Positions 35,645 through 47,750 of a DNA stretch of 64,000 nucleotides are shown here, in pieces. Source of the stretch: Coptis chinensis (lineage: Eukaryota; Streptophyta; Magnoliopsida; Ranunculales; Ranunculaceae); the NCBI GenBank assembly GCA_015680905.1, contig CM027380.1, forward strand, positions 51,477,001 through 51,541,000, in the 5' to 3' direction. A program made the translations under genes and the position numbers. Numbering within the stretch: position 1 is the first letter of the stretch; each line of letters opens with the position of its first letter. The notes below the pieces were generated by a model. That model had not been told where the DNA came from. It saw only the letters and a program-made list of their open reading frames with translations, and did no database searches.

Positions 35645-35850
35645 GGGCGCGGGCGCACTCAACTTTGTTTGTGGAAGCACGAGGGCGCACTCAACTTTGT
35701 TTGTGGAAGCACGAGGGCGCACTCTTGCCTTGCTCGATGTCCAGTGATTTTAGCGCGTGCGCGCTCTGAGTATAGGCAAAATAGAGGGCGTGCATGCTCC
35801 GAGTATAGGCAAAACAAAAGGCGTGCGCGCTCCGAGTATGATGAGTGCTA
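35645..35850 (-). repeat. CpG-rich short repeats upstream of ORF C in element C
   Basis: Two tandem copies of a 36-bp unit containing gagggcgcactcaactttg (near 35656 and 35692) are followed by three copies of a unit with gcgtgcgcgctccgagtat (35755-35840). The same GCGC-type motif recurs in the leaders of A, C and G and near 27465 in A. Confidence 0.7.
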
Positions 35851-36440
35851 TGAAGTGCAAAATTCAAAGGCAAAGTGAGAGATGCAAAGTGACAGGTGTG
35901 ATGTGAAGTTAAGAATGCACCAAGGATTTATAGAGAACTAGTTTCTAAGTTCCACAAGTTTCCCAACTAGTTAAGGCAATATGATGGAATAAGACAGTTC
36001 TAAATCCAAAATAGAAACAGACAAGAGGCATACTCAAAAACCAAACCAATAGCTTTTTGGATGGAATTAAAATAGCACTCTTCTAGTCATGACTCCTTGA
36101 GGTTGCACCAAAGAACACTTTCTAATTTTAGCGACACTAAAATAGCAACATTCTCACATAATTCAATCATAATCAAGCAAGCAATAAATTCGACAACAAA
36201 ATACGTGGATATGATTAGAAGCACTGCTAAATAAATAATTCCAGCCCAAAACAAGTTGAAAGGGTGGGATTCACGATACAACACATAGCATATGCCGAAA
36301 ACTAAAAAAATAACTTCAAATTAAATTAAAATGAAATAACGAGTACAGAATCCAAATATTAACTACTTAACTAACACTTCGGAAACAAAAATCTACGAAA
36401 AACAAGATATCAAATCTTAACACAACAAAATACAAACAAA

Positions 36441-36650
36441 AACTACTAGCCACGCAACGATGATGGGCCAGAGTCATCTATCCTGCGCCGACGACGCTCA
36501 TGCCTCACAGAGGTATCCAAAGAAGAACTCCCATTAGGTGGCAAGCATCGTAGAACTTTGACTTGGAACTTCCTCTGTCCCTCTATATATGCGTTCATGG
36601 ATTCCTCATGCTCTTTATCACGCTGGACTAGAGATTATGTTAAACGTATC
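36441..36650 (-). pseudogene. ORF A-like tail in element C
   Basis: The minus strand reads RDKEHEESMNAYIEGQRKF, then after a gap SSLDTSVRHERRRRRIDDSG and a stop. Position (between integrase and ORF C) and the Arg-rich end resemble the tail of ORF A in B (GVRNARHRRNPGSSSANPED). The body of ORF A is not visible, so the assignment is tentative. Confidence 0.3.
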
Positions 36651-36814
36651 ATGCTCCTTATCACGTGAATTATGTTAAATGTGGACTTAGGATCCGGTAC
36701 TTACAGCCACACCCTCCAAAGGGAAGGCCCGGTTACCTGAATGGTGCACTAACCAAAATATGGAAATGAAAGGAAGTACACCAACAACAAAGGTCAGTCT
36801 GCATAGACAGGGTC

Positions 36815-38150
36815 CTATAAAAGGACATCCTCCACATCTGGGGACATTAACTCGTGAAAATGTTTTAATCGTTGGCCATTAACTTTAAAGGTACTGTTGT
36901 CCTTGGGATTTAGCAAGGTGATTGCCCCATAAGGGGTGACGTTAGTAACCATAAAAGGACCACACCAATGGGTTTTTAATTTTCCAAGGAAAATGTGTAA
37001 ACGAGAGTTGTAAAGCAAGACCTTTTGACCAACCATAAACTCCTTATGCAAAATTTGTTTATCATGAACATGTTTCAAGTTAGTTTTATAATCTTTCGCG
37101 AGATCATAAGAATCACTGTGGATTTCTTCAAGCTCATTTAACTACAATTTGTGTCTGACACCTGCCTCATCATAATTGAAGTTAAGGCTTTTTATAGCCC
37201 ACATATCACGGTGCTCTAATTCAACGGGCAAGTGACAAGGTTTTCCAAACACAAGTCTAAAGGGAGACATACCTATAGGAGTTTTAAAAGCAGTCTGATA
37301 TGCCCATAAGGCATCAGTAAGACGCTTAGACCAATCTTTCCTATAAAGATTTACTGTTGTTTCTAATATCTTCTTTATTTCCCTAATAGAGACTTCTACC
37401 TGACCACTAGTTTGTGGATGATATGGAGTTGCCACCTTGTGAGTAACTCAATACTTTTTAACTAAAGAAACAACAACTCTGTTGTAAAAATGCATTCCAC
37501 CATCACTGATGATGGCTTTAGGAATGCCAAACTGACATAAAATGTATTCTTTAACAAAATACACCACTGTCTTATGGTCATTTGCTATAGCAAGCCATGG
37601 TCTCTATCCATTTGGAAACGTAGTCCACGGCAACAAGATTATAAACAAAACTGTGGGAAACAGAAAAAGGACCCATGAAATCAATGCCCCATACATCAAA
37701 AATTTCTACCACCAAAATGGGATTTAAAGGCATCATATTACATTTAGTAATACGCCCAAGTTGTTGACAATGAACACATGTCTTGCAATGAACTTGGGCA
37801 TCTTTAAAAATGGTAGGCCAATAAAAACCACATTGAAAAACTTTAGCCGTCGTTTTCATACCACTAAAATGGCCACCACACTCTTTGTCATGGTAGAAGG
37901 ATAGAACCTCATTATATTCCCACTGGGGAATACAACGATGAATAATCTGATCCACACAATACTTAAAAAGGTAGCCATCCCAGTAGTATAGCTTAACTCT
38001 GGCCAAAAACTTCTTACATTCATTTCTTGACCAAATACCAGGAATAATATGGGAAGCTAAATAGTTCACAATGTCGGCATACCATGGTGCAGAAAAAATA
38101 GCATAAAGATGCTCATCAGGAAAAGAATCAGGTATGGACTCTAAATCACT
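36815..38150 (-). pseudogene. Integrase of element C (fossil)
   Basis: The zinc-binding part has [20 protein letters not shown] and [12 protein letters not shown] (37760-37880). The core has GIDFMGPF (first Asp), and [13 protein letters not shown] (Glu) near 37390. The C-terminal segments are [14 protein letters not shown] and [14 protein letters not shown], ending MSPDVEDVLL. Order and sequence match B. It is broken at several points. Confidence 0.82.
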
Positions 38151-38700
38151 ATCATTGTCATTGGTAAGTCTAGATAAGCGATCAGCAACCACATTTTCTA
38201 CCCCTCGTTTATCCTTAATTTCTAGGGTAAACTCTTGCAGGAGAATAATCCATCGGATCAATCTCTGTTTAGCATCCTTCTAGACAAGAAGGTACCTAAG
38301 AGTTGTATGGTCGATGTAAACTAAGGTCTTAGAACCAACCAAATAAAGGCGGAATTTATCTAAAGCATAAACCACGGCTAAAAATTCTTTTTCAGTAGTA
38401 GTGTAATTTTGTTTAGCATTATTTAAAGTCTTACTAGCATAATAAATTACAGTCGACTTATCATCTAGTTTTTGTCTTAACACAGCACCAACAACATAAT
38501 CGCTAGCGTCGCACATAAGCTCGAAAGGTTTAGACCAATCATGAGGCTGTATAATCGGTGTAGATGTTAAAGTGGCTCTTAAAGTTTTAAAAGCCTGCTT
38601 GCAAACATAATTAAAATCAAATATGGCATCTTTCAAAAGCAAATTAGTTAAAGGCCTAGCTATTTTCGAAAAATCTTTGATAAAACGCCTATAGAAACCT
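38151..38700 (-). pseudogene. RNase H of element C (fossil)
   Basis: Key blocks: FELMCDASDYVVGAVLRQKL (38520), [39 protein letters not shown] and YIDHTTLRYLL, then [20 protein letters not shown] and [10 protein letters not shown] (38190) on the far side of one break. The acidic residues expected in RNase H are visible in CDASDY and TEKEFLA. It sits between RT and integrase as expected for Gypsy. Confidence 0.8.
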
Positions 38701-39706
38701 GCATGGCCTAAAAAGGCTCTAATGTCACGGACAGTCCGTGGTATAGGTAAAGACGCTATCTTATCAAATTTAGCCTTATCTACTTCTATGCCATCACTAG
38801 ATACAATATGACCTAGCACTATCCCTTTTTTTTACCATAAAATGACACTTCTCCCAATTTAAAACCAGATTTTTCTTCTCACATCATGTCAACACCTGAG
38901 AAAGGTTAGACAGACACTCACTAAAAGAGTCTCCATAGATAGAAAAATCATCCATTAAAACTTCCATAAAGCGCTCCACTATGTCACTAAAAATATGAAG
39001 CGAAGGTACCAGGAGCATTACAAAGACCAAAAAGCATCCGTTTATACGCATATGTTCTAAAAGGACATGTGAAGGTAGTCTTGTCTTGGTTATCAGGATC
39101 AATAATGATCTAAAAATAGACAAAATAGCCATCTAAAAAACAATAATAAGCATGACCAGCTAGACGTTCGAGCATCTGATCTATAAAGGGTAAAGGAAAG
39201 TGATCCTTTCATGTCATGGCGTTTAAGCATTTGTAATCAATACAGATCCTCCATTTCATAGGAACACGCGTGGAAACATATTCACCCACAGTATTATGAA
39301 CAATGGTAACCCTCGATTTCTTAGGGACTACATGAATAGGACTTACCCATTCACTATCAGAAATGGGATATATGATCCCCGCATCGAGTAACCGTAAGAC
39401 TTCCTCCCTGACCACCTCTTTCATGGTAGGGTTCAAGCGACACTGAGGTTCACATGAAGTCTTCGCATTATCCTCCAAATGGATGTGATGCGTGCATACA
39501 CCAGGGTCAATCCCTTTAATGTCGTCCAGGGACCAACCAATCACAGAACGATGTTCCCTAATCACCCTAATCAAATGTGCTTCTTCATCAACAAATAACT
39601 GAGAAGATATGATCACCGGATGACTACCATCTGGATCAAGCTGGATATATTTCAACTCAGCAGGAAGAGGTTTGAGCATAGGGGTGGGAGGAATTGGCAA
39701 AAAGGA
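38701..39706 (-). pseudogene. Reverse transcriptase of element C (fossil)
   Basis: Blocks in order: SVIGWSLDDIKGIDPGVC, LRLLDAGIIYPISDSEWVSP, VPMKWRICIDYKCLNAMT (39240), VERFMEVLMDDFSIYGDS (catalytic MDD, 38950) and the thumb/connection FLGHAGFYRRFIKDFSKIAR (38690). The block carrying the first catalytic Asp is present in the DNA near 39140 but not in a long open frame. Several breaks. Confidence 0.8.
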
Positions 39707-40342
39707 TTATGGAGGATCCTCGTCTTGAGTAATGAAGACCTGTTTAGGTAAGAGGTCCTCAAACTCGAAAGGTGGAGCATCAGAAGGATCTAAAATAGGG
39801 GTAGACTCAGAAAGGGCGCTGACTTCCTCTAAGTAGGAGTTATCGTCGAAGTCGGAACTACCAAAGGAAAGGAATTGGTACATCTGATTTTTTGGAAATA
39901 TATTGTTGAAATAATCTTGAGCTAGGCTCTCAATCATGCTAGCTTCCCCATCTATAGACGAATCTGGTAATTGTTTCATCATCTTGAAAACATTTACCTC
40001 AACAAAAAGATAACCAAAGGACATGGACATCGAACCATCGCAGCAGTTTATGAGCGCGTTAGGAGTTACCAAGAAAGGACGCCCTAAAATGATAGGAACA
40101 GAGTCGTTAGCGACTTCTGTGTCTAGGATAACGAAGTCTGCTGGGTAGTAAAAATTTTGAACCTTAACCAGCACGTTTTCAACAACACCCTTAGGATACT
40201 TAATGGACCGATTAGCCAATTGCAACGTCATTTTAGTAGGTTGTATCTCCTGTAGACCTATTTGCTTATATAAATAATAAGGGAGTAAGTTAACACTCGC
40301 CCCTAGGTCTAATAGAGCAGTCGTCATATGGGCATCCCCCAA
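39707..40342 (-). pseudogene. Protease region of element C (fossil)
   Basis: The frame reads TTALLDLGASVNLLPYYLYK (active-site DLGA, 40310), then VENVLVKVQNFYYPADFVIL and IILGRPFLVTPNALINC. An acidic linker (SFGSSDFDDNSYLEEVSALS) leads to RT. It is the best preserved protease in the window. Confidence 0.85.
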
Positions 40343-40348
40343 GGTGTA

Positions 40349-42354
40349 TTATACAGTAGGACGACCAGGGTCCTTGTACTTAATGATTCCATTATGTTCA
40401 GATAGAGTTGGGAACTGTTTAGTTAAAATGGCATCTTTTGGTATATTGGTCTTCTGCCTAGTAGTGCACAACTCTTTTAGAAACTTAGCATGTTGTGGTA
40501 ACTTTTTAATAGCGTCAAGAAAAGGTAGGTTAATCGTTAGATTTTTAAAAACTTCCCTATTCTCATCAAAGTTAGTGTCCTTTTGTAACATGGCTAATCT
40601 CTGGGGAAATAGTGGGTTCTCTCTATATTTAGCATATGGATCAATAGGAGTTTTAACCTTGACTGTTTTCCTCTTGGGTTGAGGTTTAACTGGTACCTCT
40701 ACAGGAGTAGGATCATCAGTTACTACTTCGGTATCTAGTAAAATATCAGGTGTAGGGACCACTGGTGGGGTAACAACAGGCATCGTTATGGTGTTATCAA
40801 CCACTCTGCTAGAACGGAAAGTGGTGATGGCATGTAGCTCACCTACAATGATATTTTCATTACTAGAATTGTCGGTTACTTCAAAAGCTATGTTTGGCAT
40901 TTTAGGATTAGGTACGGCTTGACCTGGAAACACACCTTTTGGTGGGGCTTTCTCTTGGGTTAACTGTTGGGGTTAAATGATTAATAAATTGTAAAACATG
41001 TTGGTTAGATTGAGTCATGGATTGGAAAAGCTATTGGATAACCTGTACGAAGGCATCAAGACGATCCGATTGTGAAGGTGTAGCGGGCACAGGTGGTGTG
41101 ACTGGAACTATCTTATATTGATTATTAACGGGTGGGTTGCGATAGTTATTAGTAACCGGAACGATACCTTTATTAGCATTATAATTATTATAATTACCTT
41201 GTCCTTGTCCTTGTATCGGTGGAGCTTGATTGTAATTTGGCACTTGCCTAACATTTTGATCATTAAACCCTGGAGGTGTAACGTGATGATTATTTTTCCA
41301 ACCAAAGTTGGGATGTTGTCTCCAAGGCGCATTAGGTTCGCTATTAATGGAATAAACATTGTCCGGTTGAGCGGATGGTTGTTCATAGACTAGAGGACAA
41401 TAGGAGTTAGGATGCTCAAGGCTGTAGCATAAATTACATGGAAGAGTGTTGACGTTCATTACAGGACTAGGTTGTTGTTGGAGAGAAATGGCTTCTGCCT
41501 TTTTAGTGAGAGATTCGATTAAAATTTTAAGCTAAGGATCAGATTTAACCTCAAACATACTGGCAGCCTTAACTGTGGAAGAAGAATTACTAGAGCGGGG
41601 GATGTCATTACCCCCTCCCCCCATAGTTATTTTGACATTTAGATTGATCTTCCAAAAACCTATAAGCTTTAGAGGCACTTTTACTAAGGAAACTACCCCA
41701 AGTTATTATGTCAAGAACCTCTTTATGGTGATGTAAAAGCCCTTTGAAAAATGCACGAACAAGCGTGTCTTTCTCAAGGTTATGATGTGGAAACTCAATG
41801 AGAAGATCAGTGAACCGATTCCAGGCCTCTGAAAAGGATTCATTAGGATTCTGGCGGAAGAAATGAATCTTTTGAAGCATTTCATCTGTCTTGAGCGGTG
41901 GGTAAAACTGTTCCATGAATAATTGAACAAGTTTGGCCCATGAGTCCATAGAATTAGGCACTTGGGTAGTTAACCATGATGCCGCCTTATCGGCGAGGGT
42001 GAAAGGAAACACCCTCAATTTAATTTGCTCCGAACCAATAGTAGGATGATGAAATGTGGTAAGAACTTGTTCTATCTTACGCATATGCTGATAAGGCTTC
42101 TCATGGTCTAACCCATGAAAAACTGATAACAAATTAAATATATTCGGGGGGATTCAAAAATCCCCCACTGGGTCTGCAAGAATGATGCACGACTTAGGGC
42201 TATCGTTAAGGGCCTTGTAAAAATCAGAGATAGGAGTCTCTGTTTCATCAACCATTAGTGCAGGTGTAGTGTGTGGTATTCGAGATAGGTGTGTGCATTG
42301 ACGTTTGCGATAAATAACAGAAGATGGTTTACTAGTACTGGACCTTAATCTCAT
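40349..42354 (-). pseudogene. gag: gag of element C (fossil)
   Basis: It begins MRLRSSTSKPSSVIYRKR (42354). The capsid-type part (42132-41608) is nearly continuous: FHGLDHEKPYQHMRKIEQVL, ADKAASWLTTQVPNS, KIHFFRQNPNESFSEAWNRF, KDTLVRAFFKGLLHHHKEVL. The zinc knuckle is in PCNLCYSLEHPNSYC (C-x2-C-x4-H-x4-C, 41430). A Gln/Asn-rich linker and FPGQAVPNPKMPNIAFEVTD (40930) lead to the protease. It is the most complete gag here, with three or four breaks. Confidence 0.85.
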
Positions 42355-42857
42355 ACAAGGCTAAGGCCAATATAAAACAAACCATGAACAAACAGTCAAA
42401 CAACCCTGATATGCTAGAAAAAAAATCATCTAATAGGAGAGGCGAGGAGTGGAAGAAGGAGTACCTGAATGCCTCCTTGCTATGCGTTTAAATAGTGTCT
42501 TGTATACGTGATCACAGTGTATTCACGAAGTTAGAAACACTGAATAACTTAAATGAAATGAGTTGGAATCTAACCTGTGAAAATCAGGCTAATTCAGAAG
42601 TGGGTGTGGGCACGCTTGGAACTAGGCATAGAAGGGCGCGTACATACTCTTGCCTGAACCAATGTCCAGTGCTTTTAGGGCACGCGCGCTCTCGAGATAG
42701 CCTACTATGGGCACGGCGCGCTCCGTGTAGATTTCTGAAAAAAAATATTTTCTGAGCCAAACAAACATAGTTAGAACCAAACAAGGGTGGGTGGGTTTTA
42801 ATAGGATTTGGTAGGGACGAAAATTCTAAAGGAAACGAATTTAAACATAACTAATAC
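42355..42857 (-). other. Leader of element C
   Basis: Noncoding. It aligns with the A leader and partly with G. CpG-rich motifs (gggcacgcgcgctctcgag near 42678, cacggcgcgctccgtgtag near 42712) and the gggtgggtgggtt block near 42786 are shared. Confidence 0.65.
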
Positions 42858-42870
42858 GGCAGCGACGCCA
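42858..42870 (-). other. Primer binding site of element C
   Basis: Minus-strand TGGCGTCGCTGCC, two bases after the LTR; a tRNA-Asp-like site differing from that of G by one base. Confidence 0.7.
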
Positions 42871-42872
42871 TT

Positions 42873-44200
42873 TGATAAGTGCAAAAAACTATTGTTTACT
42901 CCTACTTAACTAATTAAACTTAAACAGAAGTAAACCTAATAGTAATTTACTCTAATGTATCAAAGTTATCTACTCTCTTGAATCATGCAATAAATGGAAT
43001 AGAGAATTTGTTCCACTCCTAGTCCTTTAAATGTAAGTTTTTGCTAGCTTAATCGATACTAAAAAAACAGCTGAGAGTAATGAATTGAAATTATACTACT
43101 ATGGCAATTGAACTTAAAGAGATGTTTGACTTATACTATGATAAATGAATATTGAAATGTGAATATGGAGAAAAGATTAGGGAGATTTGAATCCACTTGA
43201 TGTACTTCTAATATGCTAGTATATATTATTGTAGTCCTAATCAAATAAGATTAAGTGTTGATCCCTAATTATTCATGGCAATCTCTGCTAACTAATAATT
43301 AGCATGTGAGGAAGTTCAACCCATTCTCATGGCAAATCAACTATCTAACCAGAGTGAAACTTTTAACAAGAAATAATTCTAACTAACATATCAAGTCTTC
43401 ATCAAGCTTCATCAAACCCTTCTAATGGAGGTTTAGCTAGATGTCATTAAACTATCATAAACAGATATATAAGAAGGGACATAATGAAGAACAATAATGA
43501 CCTTTTATTAATCTAAGGAATAATGAAGAACAATAATTAACTAAGGTTTAAACTAATAACTAAGTCTAAAATCTAATTATCTATCTCTAATTAATTACAT
43601 CTATCTAAGTCTAAGTATATCTAATTATATGCCTTAGCCCTCTTTATATAAGAGAGTCTAGGTTTATATTTTCGTGCATGGGCTTTGGAGCTATGTTTTG
43701 GGCCTTCAAATCAAGCCCAAAACCTAATTATATAAGTCCAAAAAGGGTTTCTCTGCTGGAAATTACTTCAATAGTCTTTTCGTCCACTTTTACTCCTCCG
43801 ATTGGGTCAAGGCCAGGACAGTTAGGAAGCTCTTTCTGAGCCGGTCGTTTTGACATTTAATACACCCAATTCCGAGGTTTGAGTCCAAAGATACGGCCTA
43901 CGAATATTCTATTGACTTTTCTGCTATATTTCTGCCCGCGTTGACTTTGACTTTTTAGCTTTGATCAGGCTTTAAAAAGGTTTTTTCTCCTTGAATCTTG
44001 GCCTTTAATCATAGAACTTCTTAGCAACCAACCTTTGCTCCTTTATCTCTCAAAAGTGATATGTTTCTTCACATATTTGACTCCAATGCCTGAAATATAT
44101 AAACGCACGTAAACAGTACTAACTCATATTTATTATACACATAATTAGTCTAAATGTAATGATATTAAGGGGTTAAAACTATAGTTTTGGGCTCTTATCA
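42873..44200 (-). repeat. 5' LTR of element C (type 1)
   Basis: 1328 bp, minus strand TGATAAGAGCCC to ACTTATCA. A TATA-like tatataaagagg lies at 43642-43650 on the minus strand. Element D sequence begins directly at 44201 with cattacaaaggc. Confidence 0.85.
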
Positions 44201-44870
44201 CATTACAAAGGCTAAAGGGCATTCTTTTATATGCATACATACCAAAGGGACAGGTGAATGTAGTCTTCTCTTGGTCGTCATGTTCAATAATAATCTCAAA
44301 ATAGCCAGAGTAGCCATCTAAAAAACAATAGTAAGCATGGATGGTTAAACGTTCAAGCATTTGGTCGACAAAGGGTAAAGGAAAGTGATTTTTACGTGTC
44401 ATAACATTAAGCTTCCTATAATCAATACAAATATGCCACGTTATAGGAACTCGGGTGGAAACTAACTCTCTATCAGTATTATGTATGACTGCATTACCTG
44501 ATTTCTTAGGGACTACATGAACTGGGCTCACCCATTCACAATCTGAGATGGGGTATATAATGCCAGCATCGAGTAATCTTAAAACTTCCGCTTTAACTAC
44601 CTCTTTCATGGTTGGGTTCAGACGATGTTGTAGCTCACGGGAGGTTTTCGCATTATCCTCCAAATGTATGCGATGTTTGCATACGTTAGGGTCAATACCC
44701 TTAATGTTGTCTAAAGACCAACCAATCGCAGAACAATGTTTACGAATAACCCTAATCAAATTTACCTCTTCAGTAGCAGATAACGGAGATGATATAATAA
44801 TCGGATGATTGCTATCTAGATCAAGATGAATGTACTTTAACTCAGCGGGAAGAGGTTTAAACTCAAAGGT
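44201..44870 (-). pseudogene. Reverse transcriptase start of element D (fossil)
   Basis: The frame contains SAIGWSLDNIKGIDPNVC, LRLLDAGIIYPISDCEWVSP, WHICIDYRKLNVMTRKNHF, CFLDGYSGYFEIIIEHDDQE (first catalytic Asp, 44310) and MPFSLCNV. It stops at the C insertion, so the FMDD block is absent. Confidence 0.8.
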
Positions 44871-45984
44871 GGTAAGAGTGGGAATGAGAGATTCAGGAGG
44901 GTCTTCCTCCTCTACAATGCAGATTTGTTCAAGAATGAATTCTTTAAACTTAGGAGCTATATCTATTGAGGAGTCATGGATAGGAGTAGATTCTAAGAGG
45001 GCATGTACATCTTGGATGTAAGAATCCTCAGTACTGCCAAAGGAAAGAAATTAGTGCATTTGATTTTTTGGAATTTTTTTGTTAAAATAATCTTGAGCAA
45101 GACTTTCTATCATGCTAATTTCACCATATATAGTCGTGTCTGGTGTCTGTTGCATTATCTTAATAAATTTTACCTCAACAACAAGGTTTTCAAAGGAAAT
45201 GGACATCGAACCATCGTGGTAATTAATGAGGGCATTGACAGTTACCAAGAAAGGACCCCCTAAGATGATAGGAATAGAGTCGTGAGCGACTTCTGTGTCT
45301 AGAATGATAAAATCGGCTGGATAATATAAGTCTTGAACTTTAACAAGAATATTTTCAACTATGCATTTATGATACTTAATCGAATGATCGGCTATCTGCA
45401 AAGTCATTTTAGTCGGTTTTAGATCATGTATACCTAGTTATTTACATGGTTTCAAGCATGTGTTTAGGGAGGGTAACCAAGCTGCCGACTACCTAACTAA
45501 AGTAAGTAGAAATTGTGTAAATGAAACCATGTACTTTATTCCTCCTATGGATCAAAAACTTGATGAACTGATCAAGGGGGATAAAGAAGGGAAAATGTAC
45601 TTGAGAGGTTGCCATTAAATAAAAAGGTTGGGGTATCCTTAACCCCTAGTTAGTTCAAAAAAAAAAAAAAAAACACTCGCCCCTAGATCTAGAAGAGCAG
45701 TTGTGGTGAAAGTATCGCCTAAGGTGCATTGTACAGTGGGACGACCAGGGTCCTTGTACTTTACGATTTCGTTATGCTCAGATAAAGAGGGAAATTGTTC
45801 CGTTAAAAAGGCTTCTTTAGGTATGTTTGTTTTCCTCTTCGTGGTGCACAAATCTTTAAGAAACTTAGCGTGTTTTGGAAGAAGTTTTATAGCTTCGAGG
45901 AAAGGTAGGTTTATAGTTAAATTTTTGAAAAATTCCCTAATCTCGTCAAAATTATCATTTTTCTTTAGCAAGGCTAGTCTCTAA
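44871..45984 (-). pseudogene. gag end and protease of element D (fossil)
   Basis: The gag end reads NLTINLPFLEAIKLLPKHAK and FLTEQFPSLSEHNEIVKYKD. The protease start ALLDLGASV (45690) and the rest (VENILVKVQDLYYPADFIIL, 45360) lie on either side of a LINE insertion at 45445-45674. Confidence 0.75.
45445..45674 (+). mobile_element. 5'-truncated LINE (L1-type) tail with poly-A
   Basis: The plus strand encodes HGFKHVFREGNQAADYLTKV at 45445-45504 and stays open to a TAA at 45616-45618. FREGNQAAD is the end of the RNase H domain found in many plant L1 elements (catalytic Asp in the AAD motif). A 35-bp 3' UTR and 18 A residues (45657-45674) follow. Only the last 57 codons remain, as expected of a 5'-truncated insertion. 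I could not identify a target duplication; a short stretch of the D protease is missing at the site. Confidence 0.75.
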
Positions 45985-46138
45985 GGAAACGGGAGTTATT
46001 CCCTATATTTAGCATAAAGGTTAATAGGAGTATTGCCTTTTTCTTTAAGTGTTGTCGGTTTCCCCTTAGGTTGAGGTTTAACTAGTACATACTTCTACAG
46101 TGGTAGGATCTTCAGTTTCAATTATGGTATCTAATAAA

Positions 46139-47750
46139 TGGTAATTTTAGGGTTTTGTCCTTTACGTCCGCAGTCCAAAGTCCAAAGTCTGTAAACGTCC
46201 GATTAGTCAAGTTACCTTACTCACGTGGATTGGTAGCATAGGTCAAGTAAGGGATCATCCATACCTTAGGATTAGGCAAGGTTCACAACTGGATTTACAA
46301 CCTTAAGGGATTAGTGAGTAGGATTTTAGTTTGTTGCTTAATTAAAACTTGGAATGCAAGTATTGTAAAATAACAACGATTGATTTCTACATAAAATAAA
46401 TAGGGATAAAGATACAGGAAAAGGATTAATCATAATCATGCAAGGTCAGTTTCAATTCAACAATTAGAGCACCATATCACTACAACTCTAATCCGTCTCG
46501 AGTTCATAGACAAACCCGAAACGGTGTCGAGTATCGATCCCTAGTGAGATGCACTCATCTCTGAGATCATCTCACTAGCATGAGAAGTTGACTTAACATT
46601 CCATCTCTAGAATATCACTTCAGCTCCTGGTTTGATTATACACTAGTTGGACAAACCTGAGGGTTAACGGCTACCGTAGGGTCTCTCGCAAGACTTGACT
46701 AGGTCTCTCACGAGACTGTCCTGGAGTATCAGCACTTCAAACTTGGTTAGACTCAGTCATTTTGGGACCGGATGTATAATCAAAACCTATTTCCTAAGTA
46801 GTGATTCTGGAACATTAAATGGCAACCTGATCCTCACATGAGCATCATTAACCCTCCCCTTGGGAGGATTTTAGCTCATGGTCCTTGGATGGATTGATTG
46901 ATCTTGTTGTATACAATGAATAAGTAAATGAAGAACAAGAATTTAACTTGAAGAAAAATGAATTTTATTAAAGTCTATACTTACAGTACTTGATACCAAG
47001 CTTGAATGAAAAGCTATTAAAGGAAATAAAACAACAGAAGGAAAATAAAAGCAAGAATGTAAAGTTTAAAGTCTGTATTTCTCTAGCTTCCCATCCTATA
47101 TATATTCTCACGTGAAGCCTTTTTAATGTTTTGTCTTTTTCCAATTACTAATAATCCAAACTTTGTATTAACAAAGTTTGTCTTTTCTTGTTTTAATTTG
47201 TTTTGTTTTTTTCTTCATTTGCAAACATCAAATCATGCATTAACTTTTTTTTGTCTTTTCTTTATTTGCAAGGTGGCACAAAAGTGTCTTGCCACTTGTC
47301 GATGCATAATGACTCATCATGTCTTGTGGGCCGCAGAGTGGGTCCACGTGTTGTGTCTAGTGGCGGCTAGGATTTTGGCGTTTTTACAACTTTCTGTCTT
47401 TGCATAGAGCTCATGGCCCTGGTTGTTATGGCAGTTCACTTGCTAAAATCGGAGTCCAGGTTTGAAAGATGTGAGCTTCAGAAGTTTGATGCTTCTTTAC
47501 ATGTGGACCCGTTTTGTACTAGTTTTGTCCTTTTGGAATCTTCGGCTCTAGTCAGGCTCTGTTAGGCTTCACTAGGGCTGAGTGGGAAGAGTTTAAGTAT
47601 GCACAGTATTCCTATACTTTGATGCATGTTTTATCATCATATTCATGTTAACTGCAAAAACCTGCAAAAGTACGAAAATATAATTATTTCATGATTATTA
47701 AACACATAATTAACCAAAATGATATATCTCGGGGTTTAGTATGCTTATCA
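46139..47750 (-). repeat. 3' LTR of element E (type 2, diverged)
   Basis: 1612 bp. Minus strand TGATAAGCATACTAAACCCC at the U3 end next to a GTTTGGGGGTGG tract; the other end reads TTACCA. Shared blocks with the B LTRs include cctagtgagatg / catctcactagcatg, the gaccttggatg/aggatcatgag region (46860-46890) and catgactcatc / gtgggccgc (47300-47330). Clearly more diverged from B than the two B LTRs are from each other. Confidence 0.7.

Larger units (their letters stand above)
32194..44200 (-). mobile_element. Element C: type-1 Athila LTR retrotransposon, all modules represented
   Basis: Minus-strand order: 5' LTR (42873-44200), primer site, leader, gag (42354-40349), protease (40342-39707), RT, RNase H, integrase (to 36815), the tail of an ORF A-like frame, ORF C (35560-34733), 3' noncoding region, polypurine tract and a partial 3' LTR (32194-32848). 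It is inserted in the RT of element D; D sequence begins at 44201. The LTR parts differ at roughly 7-8 percent of sites by eye, so the age is similar to that of B. About ten breaks. The left side joins the leader of A instead of the rest of D, so rearrangement has occurred. Confidence 0.85.
44201..46138 (-). mobile_element. Element D: fragment of an Athila element (gag end, protease, RT start)
   Basis: D is the oldest layer on this side: C is inserted at 44200/44201 in its RT and E at 46138/46139 in its gag. Remaining parts are the gag tail (45984-45700), protease (split by a LINE tail) and RT (44870-44201). The rest of D is not in the window or not recognisable. Similarity to C places it in or near type 1. 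Several breaks. Confidence 0.75.

Noticed and set aside
36087-36284. Hydrophobic 65-residue frame in element C as a counterpart of the small membrane ORF
   Set aside because: The sequence does not resemble MNPIERWEKEQ, and the homologous DNA in A (about 27820-27990) is not kept as the same frame. Probably chance in AT-rich noncoding DNA.
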